Source of the DNA: Saccharospirillum sp043196875
GTDB taxonomy: Bacteria; Pseudomonadota; Gammaproteobacteria; Pseudomonadales; Natronospirillaceae
DNA: 64,000 nt
Direction: 5' to 3'
Assembly: GCF_043196875.1 (NCBI RefSeq)
Contig: NZ_JBEBMX010000010.1
Coordinates: 1-64,000 of the forward strand
A program made the position numbers and the translations under genes. Positions 50,469 through 58,824 of this stretch are shown here, in pieces. Positions within the stretch are counted from its first letter, which is position 1, and each line of letters starts with the position of its first letter. The notes below the pieces were generated by a model that made no database searches, was not told the DNA's origin, and was given only the letters and a program-made list of their open reading frames with translations.

Positions 50469-50479
50469 TGGTCATACCA
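50469..50479. promoter_or_regulatory. Possible LldR/PdhR-type operator before the lactate permease
   Basis: TGGT-CAT-ACCA matches the GGTnnnACC core recognised by GntR-family regulators such as LldR and PdhR. It lies 47-57 bp upstream of the permease start. The flanks are not fully conserved. Confidence 0.4.
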
Positions 50480-50525
50480 AGGGGTTAAGTTAAGGTAACT
50501 GCCAAGGAAATAAGGAGAAAACAAG

Positions 50526-52220
50526 ATGGAAATGCTGCTGTACGGACTCGCCTTTTTACCCATTTTACTGGCCGGCGTCTTGCTGGTCGGCTTTCACTGG
50601 CCAGCGTCGCGCGCCATGCCTGTGGTCTTGGTGGTCGCCATCATCATGGCTTTGTTTGCCTGGCAGATGCCGGCCATCCGCGTGCTGGCGTCGGTGCTGC
50701 AAGGCTTAATGCTGACCGCCGGTATTTTGTGGATCATCTTCGGTGCGTTGTTCTTGCTGAACAGCCTGAAAGTGTCCGGTGCCTTAACCGCCATCCGGGC
50801 CGGTTTTTCTCATATCAGCCCGGACCGCCGTATACAGGTGATCATCGTCGCCTGGTTGTTCGGTTGCTTCCTGGAAGGCGCTTCCGGCTTCGGCACCACC
50901 GCCGCCATCGCTGCGCCCTTGTTAGTGGCGCTCGGTTTTCCGGCCTTGGCGGCCGTGGTGATGGGCATGATGATTCAATCCACCCCGGTGTCTTTTGGCG
51001 CGGTGGGAACGCCGATCGTGGTCGGTGTCAGTGGTGGTCTCGATAAAGCCGGTATCACTGAAGCCCTGGTGGCATCGGGCAGCAGCTGGAGTGAATTTTA
51101 TCGGCTGATGGTGTCCGAAATTGCCATTACCCACGGCGTTATTGGCACCTTGATGCCCTTGCTGATGTGCCTGATGTTGACCCGCTTTTTCGGCGCGAAA
51201 AAATCCTGGCGCGAAGGTTTGGCCGTGGCGCCTTTTGCGCTCTTTGCCGGCGCGACCTTTACCCTGCCTTATATGGCTGCTGGGGTGTTTCTCGGTCCGG
51301 AATTTCCGTCCATGATTGGTGCGCTTGTTGGTCTCGCCATCGTCGTACCAGCAGCGCAGCATGGCTTTTTGATGCCCAAAGAACGCTGGGATTTCGCACC
51401 CGCTGAGCAATGGCCCGCCACCTGGTTGGGCACCGTCAAAATCAACCTGGATGATCTGACTCACCACAAACCCATGCCCTTGGTGTTGGCCTGGGTGCCT
51501 TATCTGATTTTGGCGATGGCCTTGGTGATCACCCGCGCCATTGAGCCGATCAAAGACTTCTGCATCAGCTTTCTGTCGGTGCATTGGAACGACATTCTTG
51601 GCCAGGTCGGTGTCAGTGGCACTATCGAACCGCTGTATTTGCCCGGCGGCATTATGGTCTTGGTCGTCTTGATCACCGCCTTGGTTCAGCGCATCAAACC
51701 GAGCGAGTTACGCACTGCCTTGGGTGAATCCACCCATACGCTGATGGGCGCCGGTTTCGTGCTGGTGTTTACCATTCCCATGGTGCGCATTCTGATTAAC
51801 TCCGGCGTCAATGCGGCTGATTTGCCATCCATGCCCAGAGCTATGGCGGAGCTGGTGGAAGTCTCAGTCGGAGCGGTGTATCCGTTCTTTACTGCCACCG
51901 TCGGTGCCTTGGGTGCTTTTATTGCCGGCTCTAATACTTTGTCGAATCTGATGTTGTCGGATTTTCAGTTCAACACCGCTCAACTGCTGGGTGTTTCCGG
52001 CGCCATGATGGTGGCCAGCCAGGCCGTGGGTGCAGCAGCAGGCAATATGATTGCCATCCACAATGTGGTTGCCGCCTCGGCCACTGTGGGTTTGCTGGGC
52101 CAGGAAGGCCGCACCTTGAGGCTGACCATTCTGCCAACGATCTATTACCTGGTCGCGGCTGGTTTGATCACCTTGTTGATGGTTTATGGCGTAGAAATCG
52201 GCGATCCGACGATGCTGTAG
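50526..52220 (+). CDS. lldP: L-lactate permease, LctP family
   Basis: A 564-residue membrane transporter with about 13 hydrophobic segments, of the lactate permease (LctP) family, which imports L-lactate, D-lactate or glycolate with protons. A core stretch is FGCFLEGASGFGTTAAIAAP (about 118-137), with TPVSFGAVGTPIVVG following. E. coli LldP has 551 residues. A lactate dehydrogenase is not adjacent. The ATG at 50526 follows AAGGAGA; an LldR-like operator lies upstream. Confidence 0.92.
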   Translation: MEMLLYGLAFLPILLAGVLLVGFHWPASRAMPVVLVVAIIMALFAWQMPAIRVLASVLQGLMLTAGILWIIFGALFLLNSLKVSGALTAIRAGFSHISPDRRIQVIIVAWLFGCFLEGASGFGTTAAIAAPLLVALGFPALAAVVMGMMIQSTPVSFGAVGTPIVVGVSGGLDKAGITEALVASGSSWSEFYRLMVSEIAITHGVIGTLMPLLMCLMLTRFFGAKKSWREGLAVAPFALFAGATFTLPYMAAGVFLGPEFPSMIGALVGLAIVVPAAQHGFLMPKERWDFAPAEQWPATWLGTVKINLDDLTHHKPMPLVLAWVPYLILAMALVITRAIEPIKDFCISFLSVHWNDILGQVGVSGTIEPLYLPGGIMVLVVLITALVQRIKPSELRTALGESTHTLMGAGFVLVFTIPMVRILINSGVNAADLPSMPRAMAELVEVSVGAVYPFFTATVGALGAFIAGSNTLSNLMLSDFQFNTAQLLGVSGAMMVASQAVGAAAGNMIAIHNVVAASATVGLLGQEGRTLRLTILPTIYYLVAAGLITLLMVYGVEIGDPTML

Positions 52221-52351
52221 TGCGTTTAAGGATGCTAAAACGCTTAACAGTGGTAAGGCGATAAGGGTGCCGCCGAGCTGATTATTCGCTACATTGCTTG
52301 GGCGCTAACGACATCCAAAGCGGTGTCGGGCCGATAGAAAAGGAGTGTGAG

Positions 52352-53035
52352 ATGAAATTGACTGTAGTCCGGTTCGCCTTGGCGGGCCTGGTGTCAATGA
52401 CGACGATCGCAGTTGCCCAGGCGGTCGATTGGACCGAGCAACCGACCCAGGGCACGATCAATCTGGCGGTAGGTTTTCTGCCTGACCCCTATGTCGTTGC
52501 CTTAACCGCTGGCGGTGAACATGCCGCCAGCGAAACCCATCAAAGTTGTTCCGGTTTTATCAGCAACGCCCCCGATGTTGATTTGAACTACAACGCCGGT
52601 AGTCATTCACTGAGCTTGTACGTCGATTCCAATGCCGACACTACGCTGGTGGTCTATGACCCAGACGGTAACTGGCATTGCAGTGATGACTTTGCCAGCG
52701 ACAGCGCCGGGACCAACCCGGGCGTGGTGTTATCCAGCCCCGCCTCGGGTAACTACAACATCTGGATCGGCACCTATGCTGTTGGTGAGTACCCCGATGC
52801 TGAGCTGAAAATTTCCGAAACCCAGCCAGTTTGGGACCCAAGCGACGATCATCCAGATAGCCGCGCGGACATCGAATGGGGTGATAACAGCAGTCACTGG
52901 GCCAACGACGGCGAGTGCGATGACCCGCGTTTTGCCGGCCCGGGTGCGGCGGCCAATAACACCGTCAGTGATCGTTATCACGACGCCAACGATTGCCGCA
53001 TGCTCTACGATCAGGGCGAGATTTATTTGCGGTAA
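52352..53035 (+). CDS. Secreted PPC-domain protein with Cys-containing C-terminal module
   Basis: A 227-residue exported protein. The signal peptide spans about 1-24 (ALAGLVSMTTIAVAQAVDW). Residues about 35-150 look like a bacterial pre-peptidase C-terminal (PPC) beta-sandwich: HSLSLYVDSNADTTLVVYDP, GNYNIWIGTY. From about 170 comes a module IEWGDNSSHWANDGECDDPR ending in CRMLYDQGEIYL, a pattern I recall at the ends of several proteobacterial secreted or protease-like proteins. No protease domain precedes it, so it may be a stand-alone binding module. Strong AAGGAG site. Confidence 0.7.
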   Translation: MKLTVVRFALAGLVSMTTIAVAQAVDWTEQPTQGTINLAVGFLPDPYVVALTAGGEHAASETHQSCSGFISNAPDVDLNYNAGSHSLSLYVDSNADTTLVVYDPDGNWHCSDDFASDSAGTNPGVVLSSPASGNYNIWIGTYAVGEYPDAELKISETQPVWDPSDDHPDSRADIEWGDNSSHWANDGECDDPRFAGPGAAANNTVSDRYHDANDCRMLYDQGEIYLR

Positions 53036-53066
53036 CGGTTCTTGGAAATAACGGCGCTCTGCTGAC

Positions 53067-53450
53067 TTAAACCACCAAAGTCCAGCACAGCAGAATAATG
53101 GCGGCGGCCGTCCACAGGTAAGTGATGACGGCGCCCCAGAAGCGCAATAATTTCACCGCCCCAATCATGCCCAGTGCATGCATGACGCGACCCAGCGTAA
53201 AGCCCAAAACCAGGACCGCCAGCGCCATATCGGCCGCCAGCTGCAGCGACAACGCCAGCACCAGCAAAGCGAACAATGGCATGTATTCAACGCCGTTGGC
53301 GTGAGCACGGATGGCGCGTTGCAACGCCGGCTGATCGCCATCGCCGCTGGAAATTTTAAAGCGACGACGCACCAGTGACACATTAAAGGCGAGCGTAAAC
53401 AGCAACAGGGCGTTGGCGGCGACGAACAGGCAGAACCAATAAAACGACAT
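53067..53450 (-). CDS. MAPEG family membrane protein
   Basis: A 127-residue inner-membrane protein with four hydrophobic segments, of the MAPEG (membrane-associated eicosanoid and glutathione metabolism) family. The signature RAHANGVEYMPLFALLVLAL includes the conserved E and N of the glutathione-binding site, followed by LGRVMHALG. Bacterial members may have glutathione transferase or peroxidase activity; the substrate is unknown. It is transcribed toward the PPC-domain gene and follows the LysR gene on the same strand by 55 bp. Confidence 0.88.
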   Translation of the reverse strand: MSFYWFCLFVAANALLLFTLAFNVSLVRRRFKISSGDGDQPALQRAIRAHANGVEYMPLFALLVLALSLQLAADMALAVLVLGFTLGRVMHALGMIGAVKLLRFWGAVITYLWTAAAIILLCWTLVV

Positions 53451-53505
53451 AGCGATTTCCGAGTGATAAACCGGAGGCGATTGTAGAGAAGCCAGGCAGT
53501 GCTGG

Positions 53506-54408
53506 CTAATGGGGATGTCGCAGCTGTTCGATCACATAGCCGGCGAGCGCCTCGCTGGCAGGACCTCGGCCGTCGCGTTTTTCCATGAGCACCTGATAAT
53601 CGCCCAGCGGTGGCAAGCCTGAAGCTTCGTCGAGCACGCACAGCGGCGCCTTGACCATATTGCGGGGCAGCGGCGCTACCGCCAGATCGGCCATCACCGC
53701 CGCCACCTGTCCGGCGCAGTTCTCACTGTTGTAGGCGACACGGTAATCGCGACCGGCGTTATCAAGCGCATCGACGGCCTTGGTGCGCCAGCAGCAGCCG
53801 TGCCTGGCCAGTGCCACCGGCAACACCGCACGCTGTTGAGCAACCCCGCCTTTACGGCCAGCCCAGACCAGCTCTTCGCTGTGCACCGCTTCGCCACGTG
53901 CCGGATCCTGGCCATCGTTGCCGGCGGTGATCAGCACGATATCCAGCTCGCCAGCATCCAGTCGCGCCAGCAAATCCCGGCTGCTGCCAACGATGACATC
54001 CACCTGCACCGCCGGATGGGAACGGCCAAATTGCGCCAGTACGGCTGGCAATACCCGGGTGCCGACGTCATCGGGCGTGCCGAAACGCACCTGTCCTTCC
54101 AGGCTGGGGGCCAGAAACTGGGCCACCGCTTCTTCGTTCAGTTTGAGCAAACGCCGCCCAAAACTGAGCAGGATCTCGCCTTCCGGCGTCAGCCGAACCT
54201 GGCGCGCATCGCGCACGAACAGCGCCTTACCCAGCATTTCTTCCAAACGCTTGATCTGCATGCTGAGCGCACCCGGGGTACGAAACACCTGACGCGCCGC
54301 GCGGGTGAAACTGCCGGTTTCGGCAATGGCGACAAAGGTGCGCACCAGGTCGGTGTCGAGCAGCGGTAGCGGCGCTTGCAAGGATTCGGCGACAGTGGCT
54401 TCAGTCAT
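53506..54408 (-). CDS. LysR family transcriptional regulator
   Basis: A 300-residue regulator: an N-terminal winged HTH (about 20-80, TFVAIAETGSFTRAARQVFR and MQIKRLEEMLGKALFVRD) and a substrate-binding domain (about 105-295). It may control the adjacent MAPEG gene or the divergent DUF1127 gene. A 6-5-6 inverted repeat immediately 5' of its start codon suggests autoregulation. Confidence 0.9.
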   Translation of the reverse strand: MTEATVAESLQAPLPLLDTDLVRTFVAIAETGSFTRAARQVFRTPGALSMQIKRLEEMLGKALFVRDARQVRLTPEGEILLSFGRRLLKLNEEAVAQFLAPSLEGQVRFGTPDDVGTRVLPAVLAQFGRSHPAVQVDVIVGSSRDLLARLDAGELDIVLITAGNDGQDPARGEAVHSEELVWAGRKGGVAQQRAVLPVALARHGCCWRTKAVDALDNAGRDYRVAYNSENCAGQVAAVMADLAVAPLPRNMVKAPLCVLDEASGLPPLGDYQVLMEKRDGRGPASEALAGYVIEQLRHPH

Positions 54409-54409
54409 C

Positions 54410-54426
54410 GTTTAGATTTCCTAAAC
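54410..54426. promoter_or_regulatory. Inverted repeat at the LysR gene start, possible autoregulatory site
   Basis: GTTTAG-ATTTC-CTAAAC, a perfect 6-5-6 repeat with one base between it and the start codon, overlapping the ribosome-binding region (AGGAAA on the minus strand). Confidence 0.5.
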
Positions 54427-54557
54427 ATAGGTTGTAGTTTTTTTAGTTTGTCTGAACTTGGATGTCAAGCCATGCTGATTCCCGTGGTCGCGACCCACAG
54501 CACTTAAATCCTGGGGACTAACCGCCTGGCTTGATGAAGCCGGCAAGAGAGGTCGCT

Positions 54558-54824
54558 ATGTCGATGAATTCAGTTTGCAACACCACCCTGGAACACCACG
54601 CGGATCATCTGGATCGCCCCGCCTGGTGGGAAAACATTCACACGCTTCTGGTTGCTTGGCAGCGCCGCCGCCGTATCGCGCGCTTATTGGACTACGATGA
54701 TCATCTACTGGAAGACATGGGCCATCGGCGCTCCGATTTGCTCGAAGCCCTGGCCTTGCCAATAGCGGTCGACGCGCGGCTTTTGTTATTGCAACGTAAA
54801 GAGGAGCGTCGTCGCACCGGCTGA
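54558..54824 (+). CDS. DUF1127 small protein
   Basis: An 88-residue protein. The C-terminal part (about 40-75, RRRRIARLLDYDDHLLEDMG then RRSDLLEAL) is the DUF1127 motif of short regulatory or RNA-binding proteins such as those controlling phosphate or biofilm responses. The N-terminal extension is variable. The ATG at 54558 follows GAGAGG; the frame is open back to 54531. Divergent from LysR. Confidence 0.85.
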   Translation: MSMNSVCNTTLEHHADHLDRPAWWENIHTLLVAWQRRRRIARLLDYDDHLLEDMGHRRSDLLEALALPIAVDARLLLLQRKEERRRTG

Positions 54825-54886
54825 GGCTGCAGCCGGTTGAACCCGTGTGCGACACTGGGTGCCGTTTTTTTTCAGGAGTCTGTTTG

Positions 54887-55480
54887 ATGAAACGCATCCT
54901 GTTACGCGGCACTTTAAGCATTCTGCCGCTGGCAATTTCTATCTGGTTGTTCTGGTCGATAGCGGTCACGCTCGACAAAATTGGCAAGGCGCTGTTGGGC
55001 CTGTTTGGTCTCGATTCGCTCTGGCCCGGTGTCGGCCTGGCGCTGATGGTGGGCATTGTGCTGGCGGTCGGAACGGCGATGAGCATTCGACCTTTCTACT
55101 GGATGTTCCGGCAGTTTGAGCAACAGTTGATGCGCACCCCGGTGCTGAAAACCATCTACGGGGCGGTCAAGGATGTGGCGACGCTGATCAATCAGAACGA
55201 AAAAGAACCCCGGCGCCGGCAAACCGTCCTGATTAAACAAGGCAGTGGTTACACCGTCGGTTTTGTCACCAGCGACCGGCTGCCCATGCCGCTGGCCAGA
55301 GCCATGCCGGACCAGGACGAAGACGATCCCTGGGTGCCGGTGCTGATTCAGATCAGTTATCAGGTTGCAGGTCTGACGGTACTGGCGCGACGCTCGGATC
55401 TGATTGAAGTCGACTGGACCTTTGATGAAGCCTTGGCCTTTATGGTTACCGCCGGCATCAATCGTTCGTTAACCGAGTGA
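54887..55480 (+). CDS. DUF502 family membrane protein
   Basis: A 197-residue inner-membrane protein of the DUF502 family, of unknown function. Two membrane segments (about 7-30 and 46-68) are followed by a cytoplasmic part with RTPVLKTIYGAVKDVATLIN (about 85-104) and GYTVGFVTSDRLP, both family hallmarks. The ATG at 54887 was chosen because it starts the first hydrophobic segment and follows AGGAG. Its stop codon touches the opposite-strand small ORF (0 bp gap). Confidence 0.88.
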   Translation: MKRILLRGTLSILPLAISIWLFWSIAVTLDKIGKALLGLFGLDSLWPGVGLALMVGIVLAVGTAMSIRPFYWMFRQFEQQLMRTPVLKTIYGAVKDVATLINQNEKEPRRRQTVLIKQGSGYTVGFVTSDRLPMPLARAMPDQDEDDPWVPVLIQISYQVAGLTVLARRSDLIEVDWTFDEALAFMVTAGINRSLTE

Positions 55481-55660
55481 TCAGGCGCGATACTCAAAAC
55501 CGCCGCTGCCCAGCAGAAAGCTGATGGCCGAGCCGATTAACGCCAGGATGATCAGCGCCGGTATGGCGGCAATGGCCCACTTGACCATAAAGACGACCAT
55601 CGACAAAAACGGCATACGAATGTTGGTGACGGTCACTTCGGTGGGATGGCGATCGGACAT
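55481..55660 (-). CDS. 59-residue hypothetical membrane protein
   Basis: A small gene of 59 codons plus stop. It reads MSDRHPTEVTVTNIRMPF near the start, then one long hydrophobic run (about residues 19-50) and a short C-terminal tail SGGFEYRA. The start is preceded by a near-perfect TAAGGAGT, so translation is likely. It lies directly after a bacterioferritin terminator on the same strand, so it needs its own promoter or read-through. I do not recognise the family. Confidence 0.65.
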   Translation of the reverse strand: MSDRHPTEVTVTNIRMPFLSMVVFMVKWAIAAIPALIILALIGSAISFLLGSGGFEYRA

Positions 55661-55683
55661 AAATCACTCCTTAGGTTAAGCAT

Positions 55684-55716
55684 AAAAAAAGCAAGGCGGG
55701 AATTCAGCCTTGCTTT
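55684..55716 (-). terminator. Rho-independent terminator of the bacterioferritin operon
   Basis: AAAGCAAGGC (55688-55697) pairs with GCCTTGCTTT (55707-55716). On the minus strand the stem is followed by a T-run (seven A on the plus strand at 55684-55690). A second hairpin, ACTCCGG/CCGGAGT (55749-55771), lies nearer the gene end. Confidence 0.85.
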
Positions 55717-55779
55717 AGCTTTGAACGGATAAGGGTTCAATTGCAACAACTCCGGCGCGGTGGCCCGGAGTGAAAACAA

Positions 55780-56247
55780 TCACATCTGCGATTGCAGGTA
55801 GCGTTCCAGACCGATCATCTTGATCAGTCGCAGTTGCTGTTCCAGGAAATAGGCGTGGTCCATCTCGGTGTCGTCGAGCAGCGTCACCAGCATGTCGCGG
55901 GTGACGTAATCCTGTTCGGCTTCGCACAGTTTGATGGTGTCTTTCAACGCATCCTTTACTTCAATTTCCAGATCGAGATCGGCCTGCAACATGGCCGGCA
56001 CGTCTTCGCCAATGCGAATCGGCGCGCGCGTTTTCATGTCCGGTTTGCCTTCTAAAAACAGCATCCGTTCGATCAACTTGGTGGCGTGACCACGCTCGTC
56101 GTCGAATTCGTGATCGATGCGTTCGTAGAGTTTATTCAAACCCCAGTCGCGATACATTTGCGAATGCAGGAAGTACTGATCCATGGCCGCCAGTTCGTTC
56201 GACAGCAGCATGTTCAGAGCGTCGATGATGTTTGCCTTGCCTTTCAT
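55780..56247 (-). CDS. Bacterioferritin subunit, ferroxidase type without heme Met
   Basis: A 155-residue four-helix subunit of the 24-mer iron store. Diiron ligands are all present (E18, E51, H54, E94 and E128/H131), so it should oxidise Fe(II). The usual heme ligand Met52 is Arg52 (EFDDERGHAT), so heme cannot be bound by this subunit at the normal site. The companion subunit directly upstream has the opposite pattern, as in heteromeric bacterioferritins of Neisseria or Magnetospirillum. Two base pairs separate the genes, so they are made from one mRNA. Confidence 0.93.
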   Translation of the reverse strand: MKGKANIIDALNMLLSNELAAMDQYFLHSQMYRDWGLNKLYERIDHEFDDERGHATKLIERMLFLEGKPDMKTRAPIRIGEDVPAMLQADLDLEIEVKDALKDTIKLCEAEQDYVTRDMLVTLLDDTEMDHAYFLEQQLRLIKMIGLERYLQSQM

Positions 56248-56249
56248 GA

Positions 56250-56726
56250 TCAGTCCTCGTCGTTCATCTGCGCTTGCAGGTAGACTTCGATACCCATGGC
56301 GCCGATCTGATATTGCTGGGTTTCCACCCAGTCCAGTTGTTCTTCTTCGTCTTCCAGAATTTCGGTCAGCAAATCACGGCTGACGAATTCCTGATTTTGT
56401 TCGCACACTTCAATGGCTTCGCGCAGTTGTGCGATGGCTTCGATCTGAAAATCGTGATCGGCCTGCAGCATTTCTTCGGTGTGTTCACCGATCATCAATC
56501 GATTCAGTTTTTGCAGATTCGGTAGACCTTCCAGGAACAGGATGCGTTCGATCAGTTCATCGGCCTGCTTCATGTCTTTGATGGACTTTTTGTAGTTGGC
56601 TTCGTTGAGCCGCTCCAGACCCCAGTTTTTGTACATGCGGGCGTGCAGGAAATAGTGGTTGATCGCCGTCAGTTCGGTGGTCAACACCTTGTTCAGTTGT
56701 TCGATGATGCGGCTATCGCCTTTCAC
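56250..56726 (-). CDS. Bacterioferritin subunit, heme type with degenerate ferroxidase site
   Basis: A 158-residue bacterioferritin subunit, the first gene of the pair. Met52, which binds heme between two subunits, is present (SIKDMKQADE), but the diiron site is degraded: E51 is Asp, H54 is Gln, E94 is Gln and H130 is Gln, leaving E18 and E127. It therefore should not oxidise iron itself and probably contributes heme for electron transfer during iron release, while the other subunit oxidises Fe(II). The length is typical (E. coli Bfr 158). Confidence 0.92.
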   Translation of the reverse strand: MKGDSRIIEQLNKVLTTELTAINHYFLHARMYKNWGLERLNEANYKKSIKDMKQADELIERILFLEGLPNLQKLNRLMIGEHTEEMLQADHDFQIEAIAQLREAIEVCEQNQEFVSRDLLTEILEDEEEQLDWVETQQYQIGAMGIEVYLQAQMNDED

Positions 56727-56975
56727 GATGGTCGCCTCCGATTGGTATGAAGTTGGCCGCAGTATAGCGATGTCGATCAGCGTTTTGGTAGGTTGGAGGG
56801 TTAAAACTTTTTACATTTTGTTACAGATGGGAAGGGATATCTTTTGCGAAAGGAAGCAAGGTTGGTTTGCAATCGATGCTGATTTGCATCAACGCTTAAA
56901 AGCTAACTTCTTTGTTACCTTAAAGGTGCACAATAATCAGTTTGATAACTGGGTTTTGAGTCCTGAGGAATCGCT

Positions 56976-58238
56976 ATGCAGATCGGTCAAATTTGGCGGC
57001 CTTGGCGTCAACTGGGGTTTTGGGGTGTGTTCTTGGTACTGGTCACCTGGGTAACAACGGCGTTGGCGCAACCGCTGTTGCCCTTTCCACAGCATCAGAC
57101 TTATGCAGCGGGCAGCTTACAGCCGTCGCGCTGGAGTCAGGCGCAACAAGATCGTCACGTGCTTGAGTTTTACCGTCAGTGGAAAGCGGATTATCTGGTC
57201 GCCGTGCACAGTGATGACGGTCTGCCTCAGTACCGAGTCAGCTTTGGTTCGCAAAATCCTGGCCGTACCGTTTCTGAAGGGCAGGGCTATGGCATGTTGA
57301 TCGTCGCGCTGATGGCTGGCGCTGATCCTGAAGCGCGCGCTCTGTTCGATGGACTCTGGCGCTTTGCCCGCGCCTGGCCCAGCGATATCGATTCGCGGCT
57401 GATGGGCTGGCAAATTCCTATTGATGAAGAAGAGGGTAATGACAGCGCTTTTGATGGCGATGCCGATATTGCCTACGCCCTCTTGCTGGCCTCGCGCCAG
57501 TGGCCGGAAGGCGATTACCTGGCGGCGGCCAAGGAGGTGCTGGATGGTTTGCTCGCCAGCGCCGTTGGCCCGGACAGCGATCTGCCCACCTTTGGTGATT
57601 GGGTAGAGCCGGACGGTGAGGAATACAACCAATGGGGCACCCGCACCTCGGATTTTATGCCCGCCCATTTTCGCGCCTTTGCTGCCATGGCTGACGAGCC
57701 GCGTTGGCTTGATGTCCGTGACCGCGTTTTGGATGTGGCGCTGGCGCTGCAACAACAAGAAGCACCGCGCAGTGGCCTGTTGCCGGATTTTGCTGTCGTC
57801 GCTCAGGACGGCCAGGTCTATGCATCGCCGCCGAACTATCTGGAAACCAGTTACGACGGCCACTACTTTTTTAATGCCGGTCGTGACCCCTGGCGCCTGG
57901 GGACCGAAGCCTTGTTGAGTGCAGAACCGCGTGCCCAACAGCTGGCTGCCGGTATCGCAGGCGGCATGCGTCGTATCACCGATGCCGACCCTGCGCAGAT
58001 GCAATCCGGCTATTTGCTCAGTGGTCTGCCGATTCCCTATGAAACCGAAAACAGCAGCTTCTTTATGGCGCCGGTCGGTGTTGGCGCCATGCTGTTAGAC
58101 GATGGTCAGGATTGGCTGGACGATCTGTATGAGGCCGTATATAGACGCCATCAGGATTACTACGAAGACAGCGTCACCTTGCTCTGTCTGCTGGTGATGA
58201 CCGGCAACTATTGGGACCCGGTCACAGCCACTCAGTGA
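56976..58238 (+). CDS. Glycoside hydrolase family 8 enzyme, secreted (endoglucanase-like)
   Basis: A 420-residue GH8 enzyme with an N-terminal hydrophobic export sequence (about 12-32, ending TTALAQP). The GH8 signature SEGQGYGMLIVAL (about 95-107) contains the general-acid glutamate, and AFDGDADIAYALLLAS has the conserved aspartates. Activities in the family include cellulase, chitosanase and xylanase, so the substrate is not decided; cellulose-type beta-glucan is likely. No bcs cellulose synthase operon is adjacent. Downstream of a 249-bp region with no clear element. Confidence 0.9.
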   Translation: MQIGQIWRPWRQLGFWGVFLVLVTWVTTALAQPLLPFPQHQTYAAGSLQPSRWSQAQQDRHVLEFYRQWKADYLVAVHSDDGLPQYRVSFGSQNPGRTVSEGQGYGMLIVALMAGADPEARALFDGLWRFARAWPSDIDSRLMGWQIPIDEEEGNDSAFDGDADIAYALLLASRQWPEGDYLAAAKEVLDGLLASAVGPDSDLPTFGDWVEPDGEEYNQWGTRTSDFMPAHFRAFAAMADEPRWLDVRDRVLDVALALQQQEAPRSGLLPDFAVVAQDGQVYASPPNYLETSYDGHYFFNAGRDPWRLGTEALLSAEPRAQQLAAGIAGGMRRITDADPAQMQSGYLLSGLPIPYETENSSFFMAPVGVGAMLLDDGQDWLDDLYEAVYRRHQDYYEDSVTLLCLLVMTGNYWDPVTATQ

Positions 58239-58281
58239 TTGTTGGTGTTATGAATTTTTCAGAACAGAGGGCGTTGTCTTA

Positions 58282-58824
58282 GTGAATACCGAACCAGTGC
58301 TTCGCTGGCTTGAACAGGATTCAGCGCGGATGGCGGCGTTGACCATTGCCGCCGAGCTGAACCTGCCGGACTGGTGCCTGGCCGCTGGTTTTGTGCGCAA
58401 TCTGGTTTGGGATCGGTTGCATGCGTATCAGCAAATCACGCCCTTAACCGATCTGGATTTGATTTATTTCGACGCCAGTAACACCGACGAACAGCGCGAC
58501 CAACAATTGCAAGCTCGCCTGAGCGCTGGTCTGGAAGCGCCCTGGTCGGTAAAGAATCAGGCCCGGATGCATTACCGCAATGGTGATGCGCCTTATCGTT
58601 CAACGGCCGATGCCATGAGTTATTGGCCGGAAGTGGAGACCGCTGTCGGCGTGCGCCTGAACGGCACTGGCGAGATCGAGTTGATCGCGCCATTTGGGTT
58701 GGATTCGCTCATGAATGGTTATCTCAGCCTGAACCCCAAGCGCCCCAAGCCGGAAGTCTTTGCGCAACGTCAGGCGGAAAAATCCTGGTTAACGACCTGG
58801 CCGCACTTGAAGGTTCGAATTTAA
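58282..58824 (+). CDS. Nucleotidyltransferase-like protein (NTP_transf_6, DUF925)
   Basis: A 180-residue protein of the NTP_transf_6 family. WCLAAGFVRNLVWDRLH (about 31-47) and the acidic TDLDLIYFD (about 56-64) match the metal-binding D-x-D of nucleotidyltransferases, and APFGLDSLMNGYL is the family's C-terminal hallmark. The molecular substrate is unknown. It starts at GTG 58282 with AGAGGG upstream at a long spacing. The stop overlaps the convergent menA by 4 bp. Confidence 0.85.
   Translation: MNTEPVLRWLEQDSARMAALTIAAELNLPDWCLAAGFVRNLVWDRLHAYQQITPLTDLDLIYFDASNTDEQRDQQLQARLSAGLEAPWSVKNQARMHYRNGDAPYRSTADAMSYWPEVETAVGVRLNGTGEIELIAPFGLDSLMNGYLSLNPKRPKPEVFAQRQAEKSWLTTWPHLKVRI

Noticed and set aside
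52222..52243. GCGTTT...AAACGC inverted repeat after the lactate permease
   Set aside because: Six-base arms with a 10-base loop and no T-run; too weak to call a terminator.
56659..57054. 131-residue plus-strand ORF between bacterioferritin and GH8
   Set aside because: Overlaps the bacterioferritin start and the GH8 signal peptide in another frame; no ribosome-binding site or family match.
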